A stretch of DNA of 64,000 nt from Zygaena filipendulae (lineage: Eukaryota > Arthropoda > Insecta > Lepidoptera > Zygaenidae): positions 3,720,001 through 3,784,000 of the forward strand of contig OU015665.1 in assembly GCA_907165275.2 (NCBI GenBank), written 5' to 3'. Under the pieces are notes generated by a model that saw only the letters and a list, made by a program, of their open reading frames with translations, was not told where the DNA came from and searched no databases. The translations under genes were made by a program, and so were the position numbers. Position 1 is the first letter of the stretch. The number at the start of each line of letters is the position of its first letter. Below are positions 32,206 through 44,417 of this stretch, piece by piece.

Positions 32206-32431
32206 TATAGTTAGTTTAGTAATAAGATCCGTTTTCTGAAAAGATTTATTGTAAACGCTGTTAGATATTTATGAAAATCCGCCAGATTACGTTTCGCGGT
32301 TGGTTTTCAAACGGATCAAAAGGTTGTATATATTCTTTCGGGTCACCGATTGTGAATGAAATTTTCGTTGCATATTGTTCCTTATATCTTAGATATTTCT
32401 AAGATAAACATCTATACGGACCTAAATAGTA

Positions 32432-32888
32432 TCCTAACTTAAAAAAATGCGAATATGAGTTTACTTGTTGGTTACGCTCTTATGCCTTAACTACTCAAAC
32501 CGATCATCATGAAATTTTGCACACATATTGTCCAGGATACAGAAAAGGACATATTTTTCCCGGAACTCCGAAAATAATGCGGGGAAATTCGCGGAGAATC
32601 GTTTTTTGTACTTTACTTTACTAGTTTTGTACGCGATCGTCCAAAAACAACTGCATGGAATTGTACAGTTTTCGTAGTTTAAGTGGTTTGTGTAGTTTGT
32701 TTGATTGCGCAACACACAACAGCTTTGTTTGTCTTGAAACATACCCTTCGTTTTGTGGTTGATCGGTTCAAGGAACGAGGAGTTATGACAATTTTTTTTT
32801 TTAAATCGTAATAGCGCTTTGCGGGTGACGGTTGCGTCATCCAGTGCACTAACACCACACGGGTGGAGCCGCGTGCAGCAACGGCTAG
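32432..32888 (+). mobile_element. Helitron-like element, probably interrupted
   Basis: A 5' part (TCCTAACTTAAAAAAATGCG, gatcatcatgaaattttgca, to about 32605) and a 3' part (cgggtggagccgcgtgcagc, CTAG at 32885-32888) bracket about 210 bp of unrelated sequence. One copy with an insertion is the simplest reading, but two fragments are possible. Confidence 0.45.
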
Positions 32889-34093
32889 TCAAAAAACTGA
32901 AACCTGCGTATAAAATATCATATATAAACGACTTATGTAAATCTAAATGATCTTTACGAATTAGGGTTCAGAACCGGGAAATCTCGGTCATTGAGTTCGG
33001 TCAAAGGAACCGGGAATTCCCGGTACCTACCTACACTCGAGCCTGTACGAATGCAAAGACGTTTTTCTTATATTAGAAAAACGTAACGTCACATACTTTA
33101 CTTCTCGCAGTGGATAGATACTACTTGTAAGTTGGAACACGAAAGTTTATATTGTTTTATGTGAACTGTTAACGGTTATTTGCCGACCTTTAACTTAAAC
33201 GACACGTATCAGGATAAACGAAATACTAAACAGCAAACAGTGCAATTTGTCGCTTCGAGCAAATTGAATGAGATAACACTTGGAAAATGTTTTTGTGCTT
33301 TAGCAGTTGGTACTATAGCTTTCAAGAAAATTAGACTTGACGTAATTTTTTTAGATGAAACTTTTTTGGGTAGGTATTCTTTTGTTAATTAAAGTTTTTT
33401 CATTATTTCTATAGCGCGACTTGGCACTTAACAATGCGAAAATTTGTCCGAATGAGGTAAAGTCGAGTAGTTTTAAAAATGCAATATTTTTGGAAAATGG
33501 TATATTAAAACTTTAATTTTAACTATATGAATATTCTTCCTTATTGCAGAACTCTTCACTGAGCGTAGTCATACACGCATTTGACCGGTTCTCATTATAG
33601 GTTTAGGGTATAATATTATTGTGTGTATTGTTGTGTTTCATGAAATTAAAAACATAATTTGTGCGGATATAAATAGGTAATAACTTACTTAAATAATGTC
33701 ACAGTCACCGACAATTGCAAAGTTAGGAACGATGACCGCGATATTGGCACTCTTCCATTTGATTGTTTACATAACAAACAAAGGTTGGACGGCAGAGGTA
33801 CACGAGAGGTACACAACCTTCAAAAGTTTCCCGCAAAAACCTCCGCGACGTTTGGCAAATTGAGTTCCGTAAACAAAAAGTCACTTAGGCAACGAGAGCG
33901 CGCCAGCGTAACGATTCGTTTTTGTAAATAATTGTTTTTGAAATAATTTTATTTGGCACTTCTTCGTGGTAACGAGGAAGCGCCATAGGCGGCACGTTAT
34001 GGCATTAAGCTCCCTCCTTTCTTATTAACTTTTTATTTAAAAAATATGATTACGAAGCATTCTATTTTGGTATTCCATAATTTAATATTCAAA
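32889..34093. other. No gene recognised
   Basis: The 70-codon frame at 33180-33392 has no recognisable motif. A GC-richer unique patch at 33835-33920 (cgacgtttggcaaattgagt, gagcgcgccagcgtaacga) could be regulatory. Confidence 0.45.
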
Positions 34094-34160
34094 TTCCCCG
34101 CAGTTTCAACCACGGTAATTTTGGAATTCCCGCGGGATTTCCGGGTTACAATAAGCTATA
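34094..34160 (-). mobile_element. Helitron-like 3' fragment
   Basis: ttccccgcagtttcaaccac and ggaattcccgcgggatttcc are recognisable. CTAG and the 5' two thirds are missing. It is followed by an AT dinucleotide run. Confidence 0.55.
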
Positions 34161-34405
34161 GATATATATATATTTTTTTTTTTTAATTTCTATTCATTCT
34201 ATCACGCAGTGATTATATTCTCTATGTATTCTGTTCTGAGACTATTTACTTGTTTTATTTTTATTTATTTACTTACCTAATAATAAGCACGACATTACAT
34301 CCATATAAAGATAAATAAAGTATCTCAAAAGGAAGGAACTCTTATCTTTAACCTATTTTAAGTAATATTATAAGATTTGCTTTTTTTTTCTATTTTTGTT
34401 TGTAA

Positions 34406-34560
34406 AATAGATAATCTCAAAGACTACTTAACCGATTTTAAAAATTATAGTTATTAGATATAGAAAGCTACACTGTCCCTTAGTGACATAAGGTTTTTAT
34501 CCCGGAAGTAACACGGGAACTCCGAAATTAATGCAAGTGAAACCGTGGGGTGTCGACTAG
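34406..34560 (+). mobile_element. Helitron-like element, 5'-truncated
   Basis: It starts within the interior (aatctcaaagactacttaac) and ends tgaaaccgtggggtgtcgactag, with CTAG at 34557-34560. Confidence 0.6.
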
Positions 34561-34806
34561 GTTACCTAAACCAAAAGAGCTAGGTCACAAAGACTAGCCC
34601 TCCACCGACACGTGACACACTAGCTGTTTCCCGCCGCCCTGCTTTCTGGTTGTTTGGAACCGTATCGGTGTGGCATCATTATGCGTCCATATGTCACATA
34701 TCATTGAATAAAAAATATAATAAAATAAAATTTCTTGTAAAGTAGAAGTTTTCCTATTTTTGGAAGTGGGGTTACCTACTCTTGTTTCTTATGCCGTTAT
34801 CCTACT

Positions 34807-34966
34807 TCCTACTAATATTATAAGTATGAAAGTGTGGATGTTAGGATGTTTGGTTGTGTGGATGTTTGTTACTCGATTACGCAAAAACGATTGAACGGAT
34901 TTGGATGAAATTTGGCATGCACGTTGTCAGAAGTACAGATAGAATATTTTTTATCCCGGAATAAAG
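34807..34966 (+). mobile_element. Helitron-like element, 3'-truncated
   Basis: TCCTACTAATATTATAAGTA, gatgaaatttggcatgcacg and ttgtcagaagtacagatag match the 199-bp subfamily. It stops at tatcccggaataaag. Confidence 0.7.
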
Positions 34967-35032
34967 TTTTGTTATTCATTATTTTATTAAATGAGACCAA
35001 ATAACTATACACACTATATTTTTCGCGGAATT

Positions 35033-35054
35033 CCGCGAGCAAGCTCGCTCGCGG
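35033..35054. repeat. GC-rich 8-bp hairpin
   Basis: CCGCGAGC pairs with GCTCGCGG around a 6-nt loop. It resembles the gagcaaagctcg-type motif found in repeats such as the one at 36350-36660. Confidence 0.5.
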
Positions 35055-36349
35055 TCGTTTCAATAAAATGTATGCTCATTTATGAAAATTCTGCCTCCGT
35101 AATTCTTTTCCACATTAACTATGTTATTTGGTTTAGCAATTGCAGTCATTTGCAGCGTATATTTGTCGCGGGGGACACATCAAGTCGTGTAGACAGGTTT
35201 TTAATTAATGCATTTTACATGTTACATAAAAAAAACATACGCTAGCGACTGACGGATTTTATTTTTAATTTCACGTAAAACACAGTAAAACTTTTGACAA
35301 TTTTTGAAAATAAATAGGTTGTTGAAGGTTTTAAAGGCGTAGCAAAAACACGCGTGTCACGTCTTGGTTATTTTGAACCCTGAGCAGGAAACTGACTTTC
35401 AAGAGAGCCATTGTTTAACTTGGGGACAATCTAACATTGTTACACATGTTGGGGACATCTTAACATTGTTTCGCCATAATTAAAGAAGTAGATAAAGAGA
35501 TTTTTTATTACTAAGAAACATTGTCATTGGCAGATTAAAATTAAAATTATTTTTAATTTATTAAAGAATTAAAGAAGAAGAAAATAAACGACGAAATTAT
35601 CATGTGTAGAAAATTATGACTTTTTTATCAAAATTATTATCTCAGTTGGAAAACGGGGGGCTAGTTGCAATAATTTTTAATTTTTTCAATGGTTAAGTCA
35701 AAATATTGAGTATTTCATGATGAATCACCTAAATGATACCACTCTATTTACGTTGGCCCATATTTTCATACGACTGATTTCTAATAAAAAGAATAATGGT
35801 CCCAACCATTATTCTCTATATAAAATACTTCTCTGAGAGTGTGTTTAAACTACGTGACCCAGAATAGGGGCATGGTACAAAAACGACCCCCGGCCAAAGT
35901 GTACATAGGATAACAGTCGTCTGCACGCCTCTATTTGAACAGAAAATTTGTTCATACAAAACTAAATATACACGATCTACAAATATAAGACAGATACATG
36001 TACAGGATACAAGAATTGGTATTTTCCAGTTTAGGCGCTGTGTTGATGTGATGTAGGTACCTACAGGAAAAAAATTGCGTCCTGATAGTAAGGACTCCCA
36101 CCGATTATGTTTATATTTTTTTTTAATTTGCCTTAGTTCCGATATGACCGTCATTCAACATGTCTTTTTTTGCACGAATGAAAACTATACCTAATCACAT
36201 TTAGTAATACTTACATTTACATAAAAATCAAAGAGCGATAAAAGAAACAATTAAAACTAATTTTTTTTTTGTAAAAACAGATCTTAAAAACTAAGAAGTT
36301 TTAGCAGTTTTCAATTGGCAACGTCTCCACAACCTCCGATCTATTTATC
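35055..36349. other. No gene recognised
   Basis: A near-duplicate phrase (ttggggaca.tctaacattgtt) occurs at about 35419 and 35449. The 112-codon minus frame at 35816-36154 shows no domain. A small hairpin AATAATGG/CCATTATT is at 35793-35814. Confidence 0.45.
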
Positions 36350-36660
36350 TATCTACTACCTTTAAACGAGTGATTCTTGTATGTATAATATGTACATAAT
36401 ATGTATATAATCTGAAGGTCGGAAACGGATCCAACGATTTCCATGAAGTTTAGCATGCAGGGGGTATCGAGGCGATTTATCGATCTAGCTAGGTTTCATT
36501 TTTAGAAAACGTCGTTTTATCTGTGTTTTCAGGCAATGAAAAATGAGGGTTTGGTACTGTTTTTCTATATAACAACAGATGGCGCTATACGCGACTTTCT
36601 CCGGGAGAAGTCATCTCAACGAGCGAAGCTCGGTCGCCCAGATATTATACCTAAGTACGA
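36350..36660 (+). repeat. Interspersed repeat with gatctagctaggtttcat
   Basis: aacgatttccatgaagttta, gatctagctaggtttcat and gagcgaagctcggtcgccca form a unit I have seen dispersed in Lepidoptera. A second copy of the middle part is at 44735-44885. The 63-codon frame inside it is not a gene. Confidence 0.55.
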
Positions 36661-37056
36661 AATTTGTGCTGAAATCCGTTTTCGAATAAAAGTGCTTCTA
36701 TGTTATCAACTGCTAAGTGCTTACTGAATAATTTATTATATTATGTAGTATATAGGTAGTTGGGTACGTATACAATTCTAGTACTATATCAAATGTTGGG
36801 TACGTCAATGTTAATTCTTGAGTGATTATATTGGATTAGCTACAAAAGATTTAAAATTTAATCAAGTTGGGACCGCATTGTTGTTCGGTTTATTACCAAC
36901 ATCGGAATTTCGATGGAAGAGAATTCAACTGTTTCTTTTTCTCTAACCAAGACCGGAGAGGTAAATTACTTTGCATTGTTATCCCGGTCTTTTTTTAAGC
37001 CACAAAACGAATTACTTGATGGATAACTTTTGGTAAAAAAATTAAAGTACATAATA

Positions 37057-37255
37057 TCCTACTAATATTATAAATGTGAAAGTGTGGATGTTTGGATGTT
37101 TGTTACTCAATCACGCAAAAACGGCTGAACGGATTTGGACGAAATTTGGCATGCACGTTTTCAGGGTTACAGAAAAGGACATAGGTTACTTTTCATCCCG
37201 AAATTCCCGCGAGAACTCTGAAATTACCGCGGGTGAAACCGCGGGGCACAGCTAG
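37057..37255 (+). mobile_element. Helitron-like element, full-length exemplar
   Basis: A|TC at 37056-37058, TCCTACTAATATTATAAATG start, a perfect terminal hairpin CCGCGG-gtgaaa-CCGCGG at 37227-37244, seven bases, then CTAG at 37252-37255 and T. These are the defining Helitron end features: 5' TC, subterminal hairpin, CTRR and A/T insertion. The 199 bp hold no coding capacity. Confidence 0.88.
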
Positions 37256-37601
37256 TAATATATATATTTTTTATAAGCTGCAGCCCGTTTTGTTTATTTC
37301 TAATTATATTAGGAAAGACAAATATCTAGGTACCTATTTAGATTTTTTTGTAATTAGAGAGTTTCGAAAAAAAAAATTGCTTCATAGTTCAAGAAGACAT
37401 TTCTAAGAAACTTTACACCCGTTTATGAAGCTCAAAGAATTTGAAAGCACGTATCCATCAATCCATATTGCGCTTTCGTGGCAGACTGCGTATATCTCTG
37501 CAGACCCTCAACTCAGGAGAATTCGAAGTGTAAAAGCTATGATTAATATAAGTAGTTGACTCTTTTTCCAAAATTGCCTTCATTTCGAAGTTTATGTTTA
37601 A

Positions 37602-37772
37602 CCAGCGTTCGCGGTTTCATCTCTGTTAATTTTTGAGTTCCCACGGGTATTCCAAGATGAAAAGTATCGTATGACGTCTAGAGCCGTTCTCGTGTATGCA
37701 AAATTTCATGATGATCGGTTGAATAGTTAAGGCATGAATGTGTAACAAACAAAGTCACATTCGCATTTTTCC
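37602..37772 (-). mobile_element. Helitron-like element, worn
   Basis: gttcgcggtttcatctctgt and gcaaaatttcatgatgatcg are recognisable. Both ends are mutated. Confidence 0.5.
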
Positions 37773-38456
37773 GCGCAATTTTTCTAATTTTTCTCTCCAT
37801 AAGAATTGTTCACGGACTGCAACGAACATTTGAAAAAAAAGAAAAAAAATAACATCCCCATTGGTTCAGCCATTCTTTATTTTTATAGTTAGCAATATAT
37901 TTGGCCATTCATTTTTATTTATAAAGAAGAAGAAGAAGATTTATAGAACCTACATGCAAAGTTGTTTCTGATGTTATAAAGCAAATTGCTGCCATTCTTG
38001 TGTCAAAGTCTGTCTTAATTTGATTTGAGTACTTAATCTTTGTCATACATATTTCTATATCCAAAGTGTTTATGACAGTCTTTTGGAATGAAAATTTCTA
38101 AATTGAATTTACCTTTGACGATTTATACGCAAAAATCTTTACATTAGAGTAGTGGTAGTAAACTCAGTTGTACCTAAGCGCTCTTTCAGAGTCTAAGGTA
38201 AACTAATTTTCTGCAATTTTCCATATCACATTTTTGTTAAGATTTGAGACTATGTTTTATATATTAATAAGTAGGTATGTTGGAAGAAAAATGCTTTTAA
38301 TGTAATAGCGGAGTCAGCGGAGGAAGAAAGCTAATGGCCCCCTTAAGCGACCTACTACACTCGCACGTGATCGGCATATCAGAATGTACGTACAAAGGCA
38401 ATTAGTTGAAGCTACTGTACAATATGATTACACGCAAATATCATTTTATTATTTAA

Positions 38457-38661
38457 CTAGCTGTTCCCCGCGGTTTCACCCGCGGTAATTTCGGAGTTCC
38501 CGAGGGAATTTCAGGACAAACTATACGTATAAACCTTCCTCTTGAATTTGCACTCTATCCATATAAAAAACTCATCAAAATCTGTTACGTAGGTTTAAGA
38601 TCTAAGCATACATAGGGACAGATAGACAGCGGGAAGTTGTTTTATACTGATATGTAGTGAT
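38457..38661 (-). mobile_element. Helitron-like element, cttcctcttgaat interior
   Basis: CTAG at 38457-38460 and a perfect hairpin ccgcggtttcacccgcgg are joined to an interior (ataaaccttcctcttgaatt, gatctaagcatacataggga, cagatagacagcgggaag). I know this interior as common across Lepidoptera. Confidence 0.75.
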
Positions 38662-39323
38662 TCAGAGCTTATCTTCATCCGTCCTTTAGATGTAGCTAAT
38701 TAAATTATATATTCGATGAAGCACAAAACGTAAACATTAAATGAATAGAACTACAAATACGGAGATTAAAATATAGAACCCGCGGAAACTATCAGTAATA
38801 TTACGATTAAACTTTCCATAGTTAAACTGGTAAATAAAAACTTTTGATATTAGATTGTGAAGCAGTGACTAAATAGCTACTTTTCATTTCTGATAAAATA
38901 CAAACCTACCTATATTTTTTATCTAAGTTGTTCCCACTAGTTCACTAGTGTGAGTGTCGGAATTCCCGCAGGAACTCCTAATTTATTTTAACTCAAACCT
39001 TATTTCGACAATAACAAACAAAAAAATCTAAGTCAGTCGAGTCATTTATAATTTTTTTACAAGACAATTTTCATTTTTATTTTTTTTAATTTTTTTTTTA
39101 TATACATACCATAGTATTTTAATACCTGTATTAACACGTGTATAGGTTAGAAAGATGAGTAACAAACATCTATCACAAACTTTCACTTTTATGATATCAG
39201 AAGGATTCTCCTATATGGAAGTCTAGTCTACTATCTATTATATCTTTCACATTTATGTAATATTTTCTCCCTTCACATGCGAACGGCATATTTATCAGGA
39301 CGATGCGAAATGTTCGTGTAAAA

Positions 39324-39798
39324 CAGAGATTCTCAAACTTATTTCTTTTACCGCCCCCTTTGAAGATCAATTATTTTTCAGCGCCCCCAATTTTTTATAC
39401 ACTCCTAAAACTTAAAAAAAAAAAACACAATTTCACTACCTTAATTAATTTAATTATAGTGTGCAATATTAGCTGACATTCTAAACTAGACATTTTACCA
39501 GTTTACCAGTGATAGCAATCAAAACAGAACTTTATAATACTAAGAATTTATTGTAATCAAATTAAAAGAAACAATATAGATAGGTAATAAATATAAAAAA
39601 TTATTCGATATTGAGTAATAGGTAGGTTTTAATTTTAGTGAATTTTCAATAATGAAGTACCTACCTAAATGAAATCACAAATCAACCATCGCCCCCTAAA
39701 CCACGCCAATGCCCCCATTTTTATCTGGGGCCCTTAACGCCCCCCTGTAGGTCTCCAACGCCTACAGGGGGCGTTATCGTCCACTTTGAGAAAGACTG
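39324..39798. mobile_element. Non-autonomous hAT element with 8-bp target duplication
   Basis: GTGTAAAA occurs at 39316-39323 and again at 39799-39806, exactly flanking termini CAGAGATTCTCAAAC and (inverted) CAGTCTTTCTCAAAG. An 8-bp duplication with CAG...TTCTCAAA ends is diagnostic of hAT. The interior has doubled C-rich runs and a strong hairpin at 39736-39775 (aacgcccccctgtagg with its inverse). No transposase frame remains. Confidence 0.88.
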
Positions 39799-40065
39799 GT
39801 GTAAAATGTATAGGTGAGGCAAAGTAAACGTATCAGACGCATTTATCTCCAGCAGCCAGGATGTAGGTCAGGAGGCTGCCGATGTCAGTGATCAAAAGCT
39901 CGTATTATCCATAAATCGATTCTAAATCAAAGACGAATGCGAGTTACCGTAATCAGATTTAATACAGAAGCGGGGATTTGCCTGCACGGCAAGTGGCAAC
40001 ACGGTAATTGCTAAATTACGTAGGTGTTACATGTTAAATTTTCACACGGACTAATTTATCCAGTT

Positions 40066-40255
40066 AATGGCATGTTGAAATTAGAGTTAACGTCATACGC
40101 AGCTAAAACTGCGCCTGCTTGTGACGTCACGCGACATTTTGACTCAACGTATCTCCGTTATTTTTTGCTTACGTGAAAAAAGAAAAATACGTGTCTAATA
40201 TTTTTTATTAATCTACAAGACGGACTATAACAAAAATTTAGTCAAATAGCCTATT
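40066..40255. mobile_element. CRE-containing MITE, copy 3, partial
   Basis: From TGACGTCA at 40122 to the end it follows the copies at 6980 and 59478 (cgttattttttgcttacgtg, aatctacaagacggacta). The left half is replaced or deleted, and only one TGACGTCA remains. Confidence 0.65.
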
Positions 40256-40483
40256 GCAACAGTAGGTAATATCCGGACCTTTTTTGTTTGAATTTCATGC
40301 GTAACCTTTATACCTACCTAAATTTTAAATTAGGTACTCACTGATTCACTGATTCCGAGTGAAGTTCCTGAAAGAAAACATAAGAGGAAGAGCTTTGACT
40401 CACTAACTAATCGCGATATCTTTAAAGCTTCTTAACCTATGTCAGTTTATGAGGTTTACCCAGTAGACATCAGCCAAGAATTT

Positions 40484-40524
40484 TCATCCCCTAGTTCCCG
40501 AGGGAAACCGCGAGGAACAACTAG
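40484..40524 (+). mobile_element. Helitron-like 3' fragment
   Basis: Only gttcccgagggaaaccgcga and CTAG at 40521-40524 remain. Confidence 0.4.
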
Positions 40525-40904
40525 CACAACAAAAAAAAACAAGTTTTATAACTTTCAATACATACACTAAGAGCTTCGAGAAATAGTGTTTAAGATTCAG
40601 ATGAAAAACAAAGCTTGACAATGGAAGGTTTTTCTATTCTTATCGACAAACCTTCGCCGAGCAAATTGGTGGTTCGTTTCTTTCCCAACAAACTGACTTG
40701 AGCGTAATAACGTTCTTTTATTGCCGACCAAGTTCGTCTCTAGATTTTTTATTGCCTCAGCTATTTTACTAGGGATGAAATCTTTTATCATACCAATTTG
40801 TTTTGTTTCTTTGTATTATTTCTTTATTATTATTAATAATGTTTCTATATATACTAATTAAAACCTTGGGTTTTCGTTCAAAAGATTTTGAAAGGTAATT
40901 TTAT

Positions 40905-40965
40905 TTATTTATTTAAACTTTATGCACATCATGGTACAAAAGGTAAAATAAGTATTTTACCATTT
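40905..40965 (-). mobile_element. LINE 3' tail fragment
   Basis: tttatttatttaaactttat followed by gcacatcatggtacaaaagg is the tail of the family seen complete to the window edge at 63863. Confidence 0.55.
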
Positions 40966-41001
40966 AAAAATAGTAGTTAGGTACGTATTATTTATAGGTT
41001 A

Positions 41002-41264
41002 TCCCTACTTTAATGCCAAAGTAGCTCTGTCTGTCTGTCTGCCTGTTACGCTGTTATTAACGTCTGAACCGATCATCATGAAATTTTTTACACACATTTT
41101 ATCAGAGGTACATAGATGGACAGAGGTTACTTTTTATCGCAGAATTGCCTCGGGAACTCCGAAATTAACACCGGTGAAATTTCGTGAAATTTCCCATACT
41201 GCACCTTGTCAGGGTTACAGAAAAGGACATCCGGGGATTCCTGCGAGATATCTGAATCAGCTAG
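41002..41264 (+). mobile_element. Helitron-like element with extra 3' segment
   Basis: It starts TCCCTACTTTAATGCC, has (GTCT)n near 41027 and gatcatcatgaaatttttta, and ends with CTAG at 41261-41264 followed by T. The cttgtcagggttacagaaaa module occurs after a first GC segment, as in the doubled copy at 19564. Confidence 0.6.
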
Positions 41265-41339
41265 TAATTAATAATGGTAAAATTCATTTAACGGAACATC
41301 AACCAAAATAAAGAAATTTGCCGTTCCCTCGCATGAATT

Positions 41340-41460
41340 ATGAACTCCCTCGGAATCTCTATAGAGACTTCTATATGTCACTTAGGGATAATGTAGCTCC
41401 TATCAGTGAAAGAATTTTAGGAATTTAAATTGGTCTTAACCTCTTTATAATATTAGTATA
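41340..41460 (-). mobile_element. Helitron-like internal fragment
   Basis: gaactccctcggaatctcta, cacttagggataatgtagct and cagtgaaagaattttaggaa are the minus-strand interior. The end ataatattagta is preserved. Confidence 0.5.
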
Positions 41461-41483
41461 CAAAACATTCAGACTTGTTACAT

Positions 41484-41804
41484 AATTTCGAAGTTCCCGC
41501 GGAATTGTTCCATACAAACTTTGCCCCCACCCCCTTAAGCGTATAATTTTCAAAAATCCTTTCTTATCGGATGCCTACGTCATACAAAGAACACACCCTC
41601 AAAGTTTCAGGTCTCTACGATCAGCGGTTTAGGCTGTGCGTTGATCCATCAGTCATTCAGGATAAAGCATTTTATATGCATAGATGTTGATGTTGTATAG
41701 ATAATAGATGTATAGATGTTCAGGTCTCTACGATCAGCGGTTTAGGCTGTGCGTTGATCCATCAGTCATTCAGGACAAAGCATTTTATATGTATAGATTT
41801 TATT
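41484..41804 (-). repeat. Helitron-like third interior type, partially duplicated
   Basis: tttcgaagttcccgcggaat starts the copy. The 3' part beginning caggtctctacgatcagcgg occurs twice (about 41607 and 41720), each followed by gtcattcagga.aaagcattttatatg. The parent type is at 26602-26827. Confidence 0.65.
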
Positions 41805-42238
41805 AGCATTTACAATAAAAATATAAGTAGGCATACTCAGTATGTTTATTTTGGATTTGTTTCATTACGTAGATTGGTCACGCAAGAGTTTGCATTGCGA
41901 GAAGTGGATTAAAGGAAAAGAATACTGGAAAGAGGCAATCCAATAGAAAACGAAATGGAAAATTAAGAGTTAAAAGAACAGTAACAAAACTTTTTAATAT
42001 TTATATGAAGTGAAAGAAAAAGTGATAGAATTTTTAAAAAACCGTTACGTAGTTCTGATTATATCCATTACAAACTTATTATATTAGTATATTATTATAT
42101 TAGTATATACATAATGAAATAACCCATAATATGATTAAAATAAAGAAAAAAAATACAAACTATATCTTTTGTCTTTATAATATTAGTGATAGTATAAGGA
42201 TTATGGGACTAATGCGAGATTAATTAATGTGATTATAA

Positions 42239-42262
42239 GGAAGAAAGAAAGAAAGAAAGAAA
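42239..42262. repeat. (GAAA)n microsatellite
   Basis: About six GAAA units. Miniature Helitrons of Lepidoptera have been reported next to (GAAA)n runs, but the nearest copy here starts about 170 bp away, so no link is claimed. Confidence 0.8.
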
Positions 42263-42430
42263 ATAGGTAGGTACATTTATTTCAACACAACACAAAAGAA
42301 AAAGAAACAAACATAGGTACCTAAATAGTGCCTAAGCTGAATTTGTAGACATATCTCTTATATGCTCTGCTGAAAGGGTCACCAACTCAGCATTAGCTAA
42401 GTGCGGGTACACCTGGCGCTGGCTATCTAA

Positions 42431-42660
42431 TCTAATATATATAAATCACGTGTCACGTTGTTTGTCCGCGATGGACTCCGAAACTACTGAACGGATTTTG
42501 ATAAAACTTTGCAACCATTTATAATATGGTCCAACTTAAAAGATAGGATAGTTTTTATACCGGAATTCCCCCGGGAACTGAAGGACATAGAGTACCTTTT
42601 TCCCGCAACCTCCGCGGGAACTCCGAAATTACCGCGGATGAAATCGCGGGGGACAGCTAT
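42431..42660 (+). mobile_element. Helitron-like 230-bp element
   Basis: It starts TCTAATATATATAAATCACG and ends at a mutated CTAT (42657-42660). It has the same length as the two tandem copies at 29490-29949, in the opposite orientation. Confidence 0.78.
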
Positions 42661-43488
42661 AATTATATAGACTTAAGTTTTAAAGTAATTATAGGTGCCT
42701 CTTAAATTTTTGTAACCGTAATCGGTCGTAGATTGGAAGGAGTTAGTATCTATTTATTTTATTTCAATTTATGTAATTAATCGTTCTCTGTTCATAATAA
42801 CAAATTGAAATTGAAATAGCTTTATTTGAACGTTGAAATTGAAATTCTTAGAACGTTATAGAAAATTCTATATTTACTTGTCTCTTTGATGCCGTAGGTA
42901 AGTACTCGTCTATAATATTCCAGTTCCTTTGTATTGCTCGAATAAAAGTTAGTGCTAAGACCTGTGAAGATTTTTAAATTAAAATAATAATTTTCAAGAT
43001 TTGATTTCTTTTTCTACAGTGGAAAATCAAAATATATTATTTTCTTTTTAAGCATCTTAATACGCATAATTAAGTACCTACTTGATTCTTTGAAGAAAAA
43101 AAAATAAGTTACTAAAGTACCTAAGTCTTTGCGACTTTTCAATTTACGAATTTACAGTTCTTATTATCTTTCAAAGGGGACTTTCAAAAGCACAGTCTCA
43201 AATACACTTGTCTTATTCTTTCACTAGCTTCTTACTAGGTTTCAGAAACGCTTTTAACTGACGATAACTTTTCCGACCTCAGATTTCGATAATACAAACT
43301 TTGTGTATTGTTTCAAGCTAGTTCTATACTTGTGAAAACTTTAGAAAAAAAATTTGCGTGAAAAGATATTTTTTTTTTTAATCTATTTTTTTTTGTCTAT
43401 CACCCTTCTTTATCGCTTCCTTTTAATTATTGGTAAATACCTATGTACCATTCCATGTAGAGATATGCAGATGCTATTAAAATAATTT

Positions 43489-43672
43489 GCTGATCCCGCG
43501 GTTTCACCCGCGGTAATTTCGGAATTCCCGCCGGAATTCCAGAATAAAAAGTACCCTATGACACTCAGGATTACTGTAGCTTCCTGTAAGTGAAAGAATT
43601 TTCAAAATCGGTTCAGTAAATCCAGAAATACCCCTACAACGTCACAAACTCACATTTCACAAACTCACAAAC
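43489..43672 (-). mobile_element. Helitron-like element
   Basis: A perfect hairpin ccgcggtttcacccgcgg is followed by gtaccctatgacactcagga, gaaagaattttcaaaatcgg and caaactcacatttcacaaac. The CTAG is mutated (GCTGATC). Confidence 0.7.
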
Positions 43673-43772
43673 CTAGTACATGTTATATAGTTATAATAAA
43701 AAAAAATATTATTATTATATAGTTATTATGATATTATACGCGAATTTTTACGGGAATGATTCTAATATCTTA

Positions 43773-44006
43773 TCTAATATAATTATATAAATCACGTGTC
43801 ACGTTGTTTGTCCGCGATGGACTCCGAAACTACTGAACGGATTTTGATAAAATTTTGCAACCATTTATAATATGGTCCAACTTAAAAGATAGGATAGTTT
43901 TTATCCCGGAATTCCCGCGGGAACTGAAGGACATAGTGTACTTTTTTCCCGCAACATCCGCGGGAACTCCAAAATTACCGCGGATGAAATCGCGGGGAAC
44001 AGCTAG
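43773..44006 (+). mobile_element. Helitron-like 230-bp subfamily, tandem copy 1
   Basis: It starts TCTAATATAATTATATAAAT and ends with CTAG at 44003-44006. The next copy begins at the very next base. The 81-codon frame crossing it is repeat-derived. Confidence 0.78.
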
Positions 44007-44417
44007 TCTTAATATATATAAATCACGTGTCCGCGCGTTGTCCGCGATGGACTCCGAAACTACTGAACGGATTTTGATAAAATTTTGTATCCATTTATAA
44101 TATGGTCCAACTTAAAAGATAGAATAGTTTTTATCCTGGAATTCCCGCGGGAACTCCAGCACTAATGCGGGGAACAGTTAATCACCGTAAACTACTTTCG
44201 GGGTACAAAGAAGGACACTTTTCCCGCAACCTCCGTGGGAACTCCGAAATTACCGCGGATGAAGTTTTTATCCTGGAATTCCCGCGGGAACTCCAGCACT
44301 AATGCGGGGAACAGCTAATCACCGTAAACTACTGTCGGGGTACAAAGAAGGACATTTTTCCCGCAACTTCCGTGGGAACTCCGAAATTACCGCGGATGAA
44401 ATCGCGGCGACAGCTAG
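44007..44417 (+). repeat. Helitron-like tandem copy 2 with doubled 137-bp unit
   Basis: It starts TCTTAATATATATAAATCAC and ends with CTAG at 44414-44417 followed by T. A 137-bp unit from gtttttatcctggaattccc to ccgcggatgaa occurs twice in a row (44127-44263 and 44264-44400) with few differences, enlarging the copy to 411 bp. Confidence 0.78.

Noticed and set aside
35816..36154. 112-codon minus frame as a gene
   Set aside because: There is no recognisable domain, no splice context and no supporting composition change. It remains possible but unsupported.
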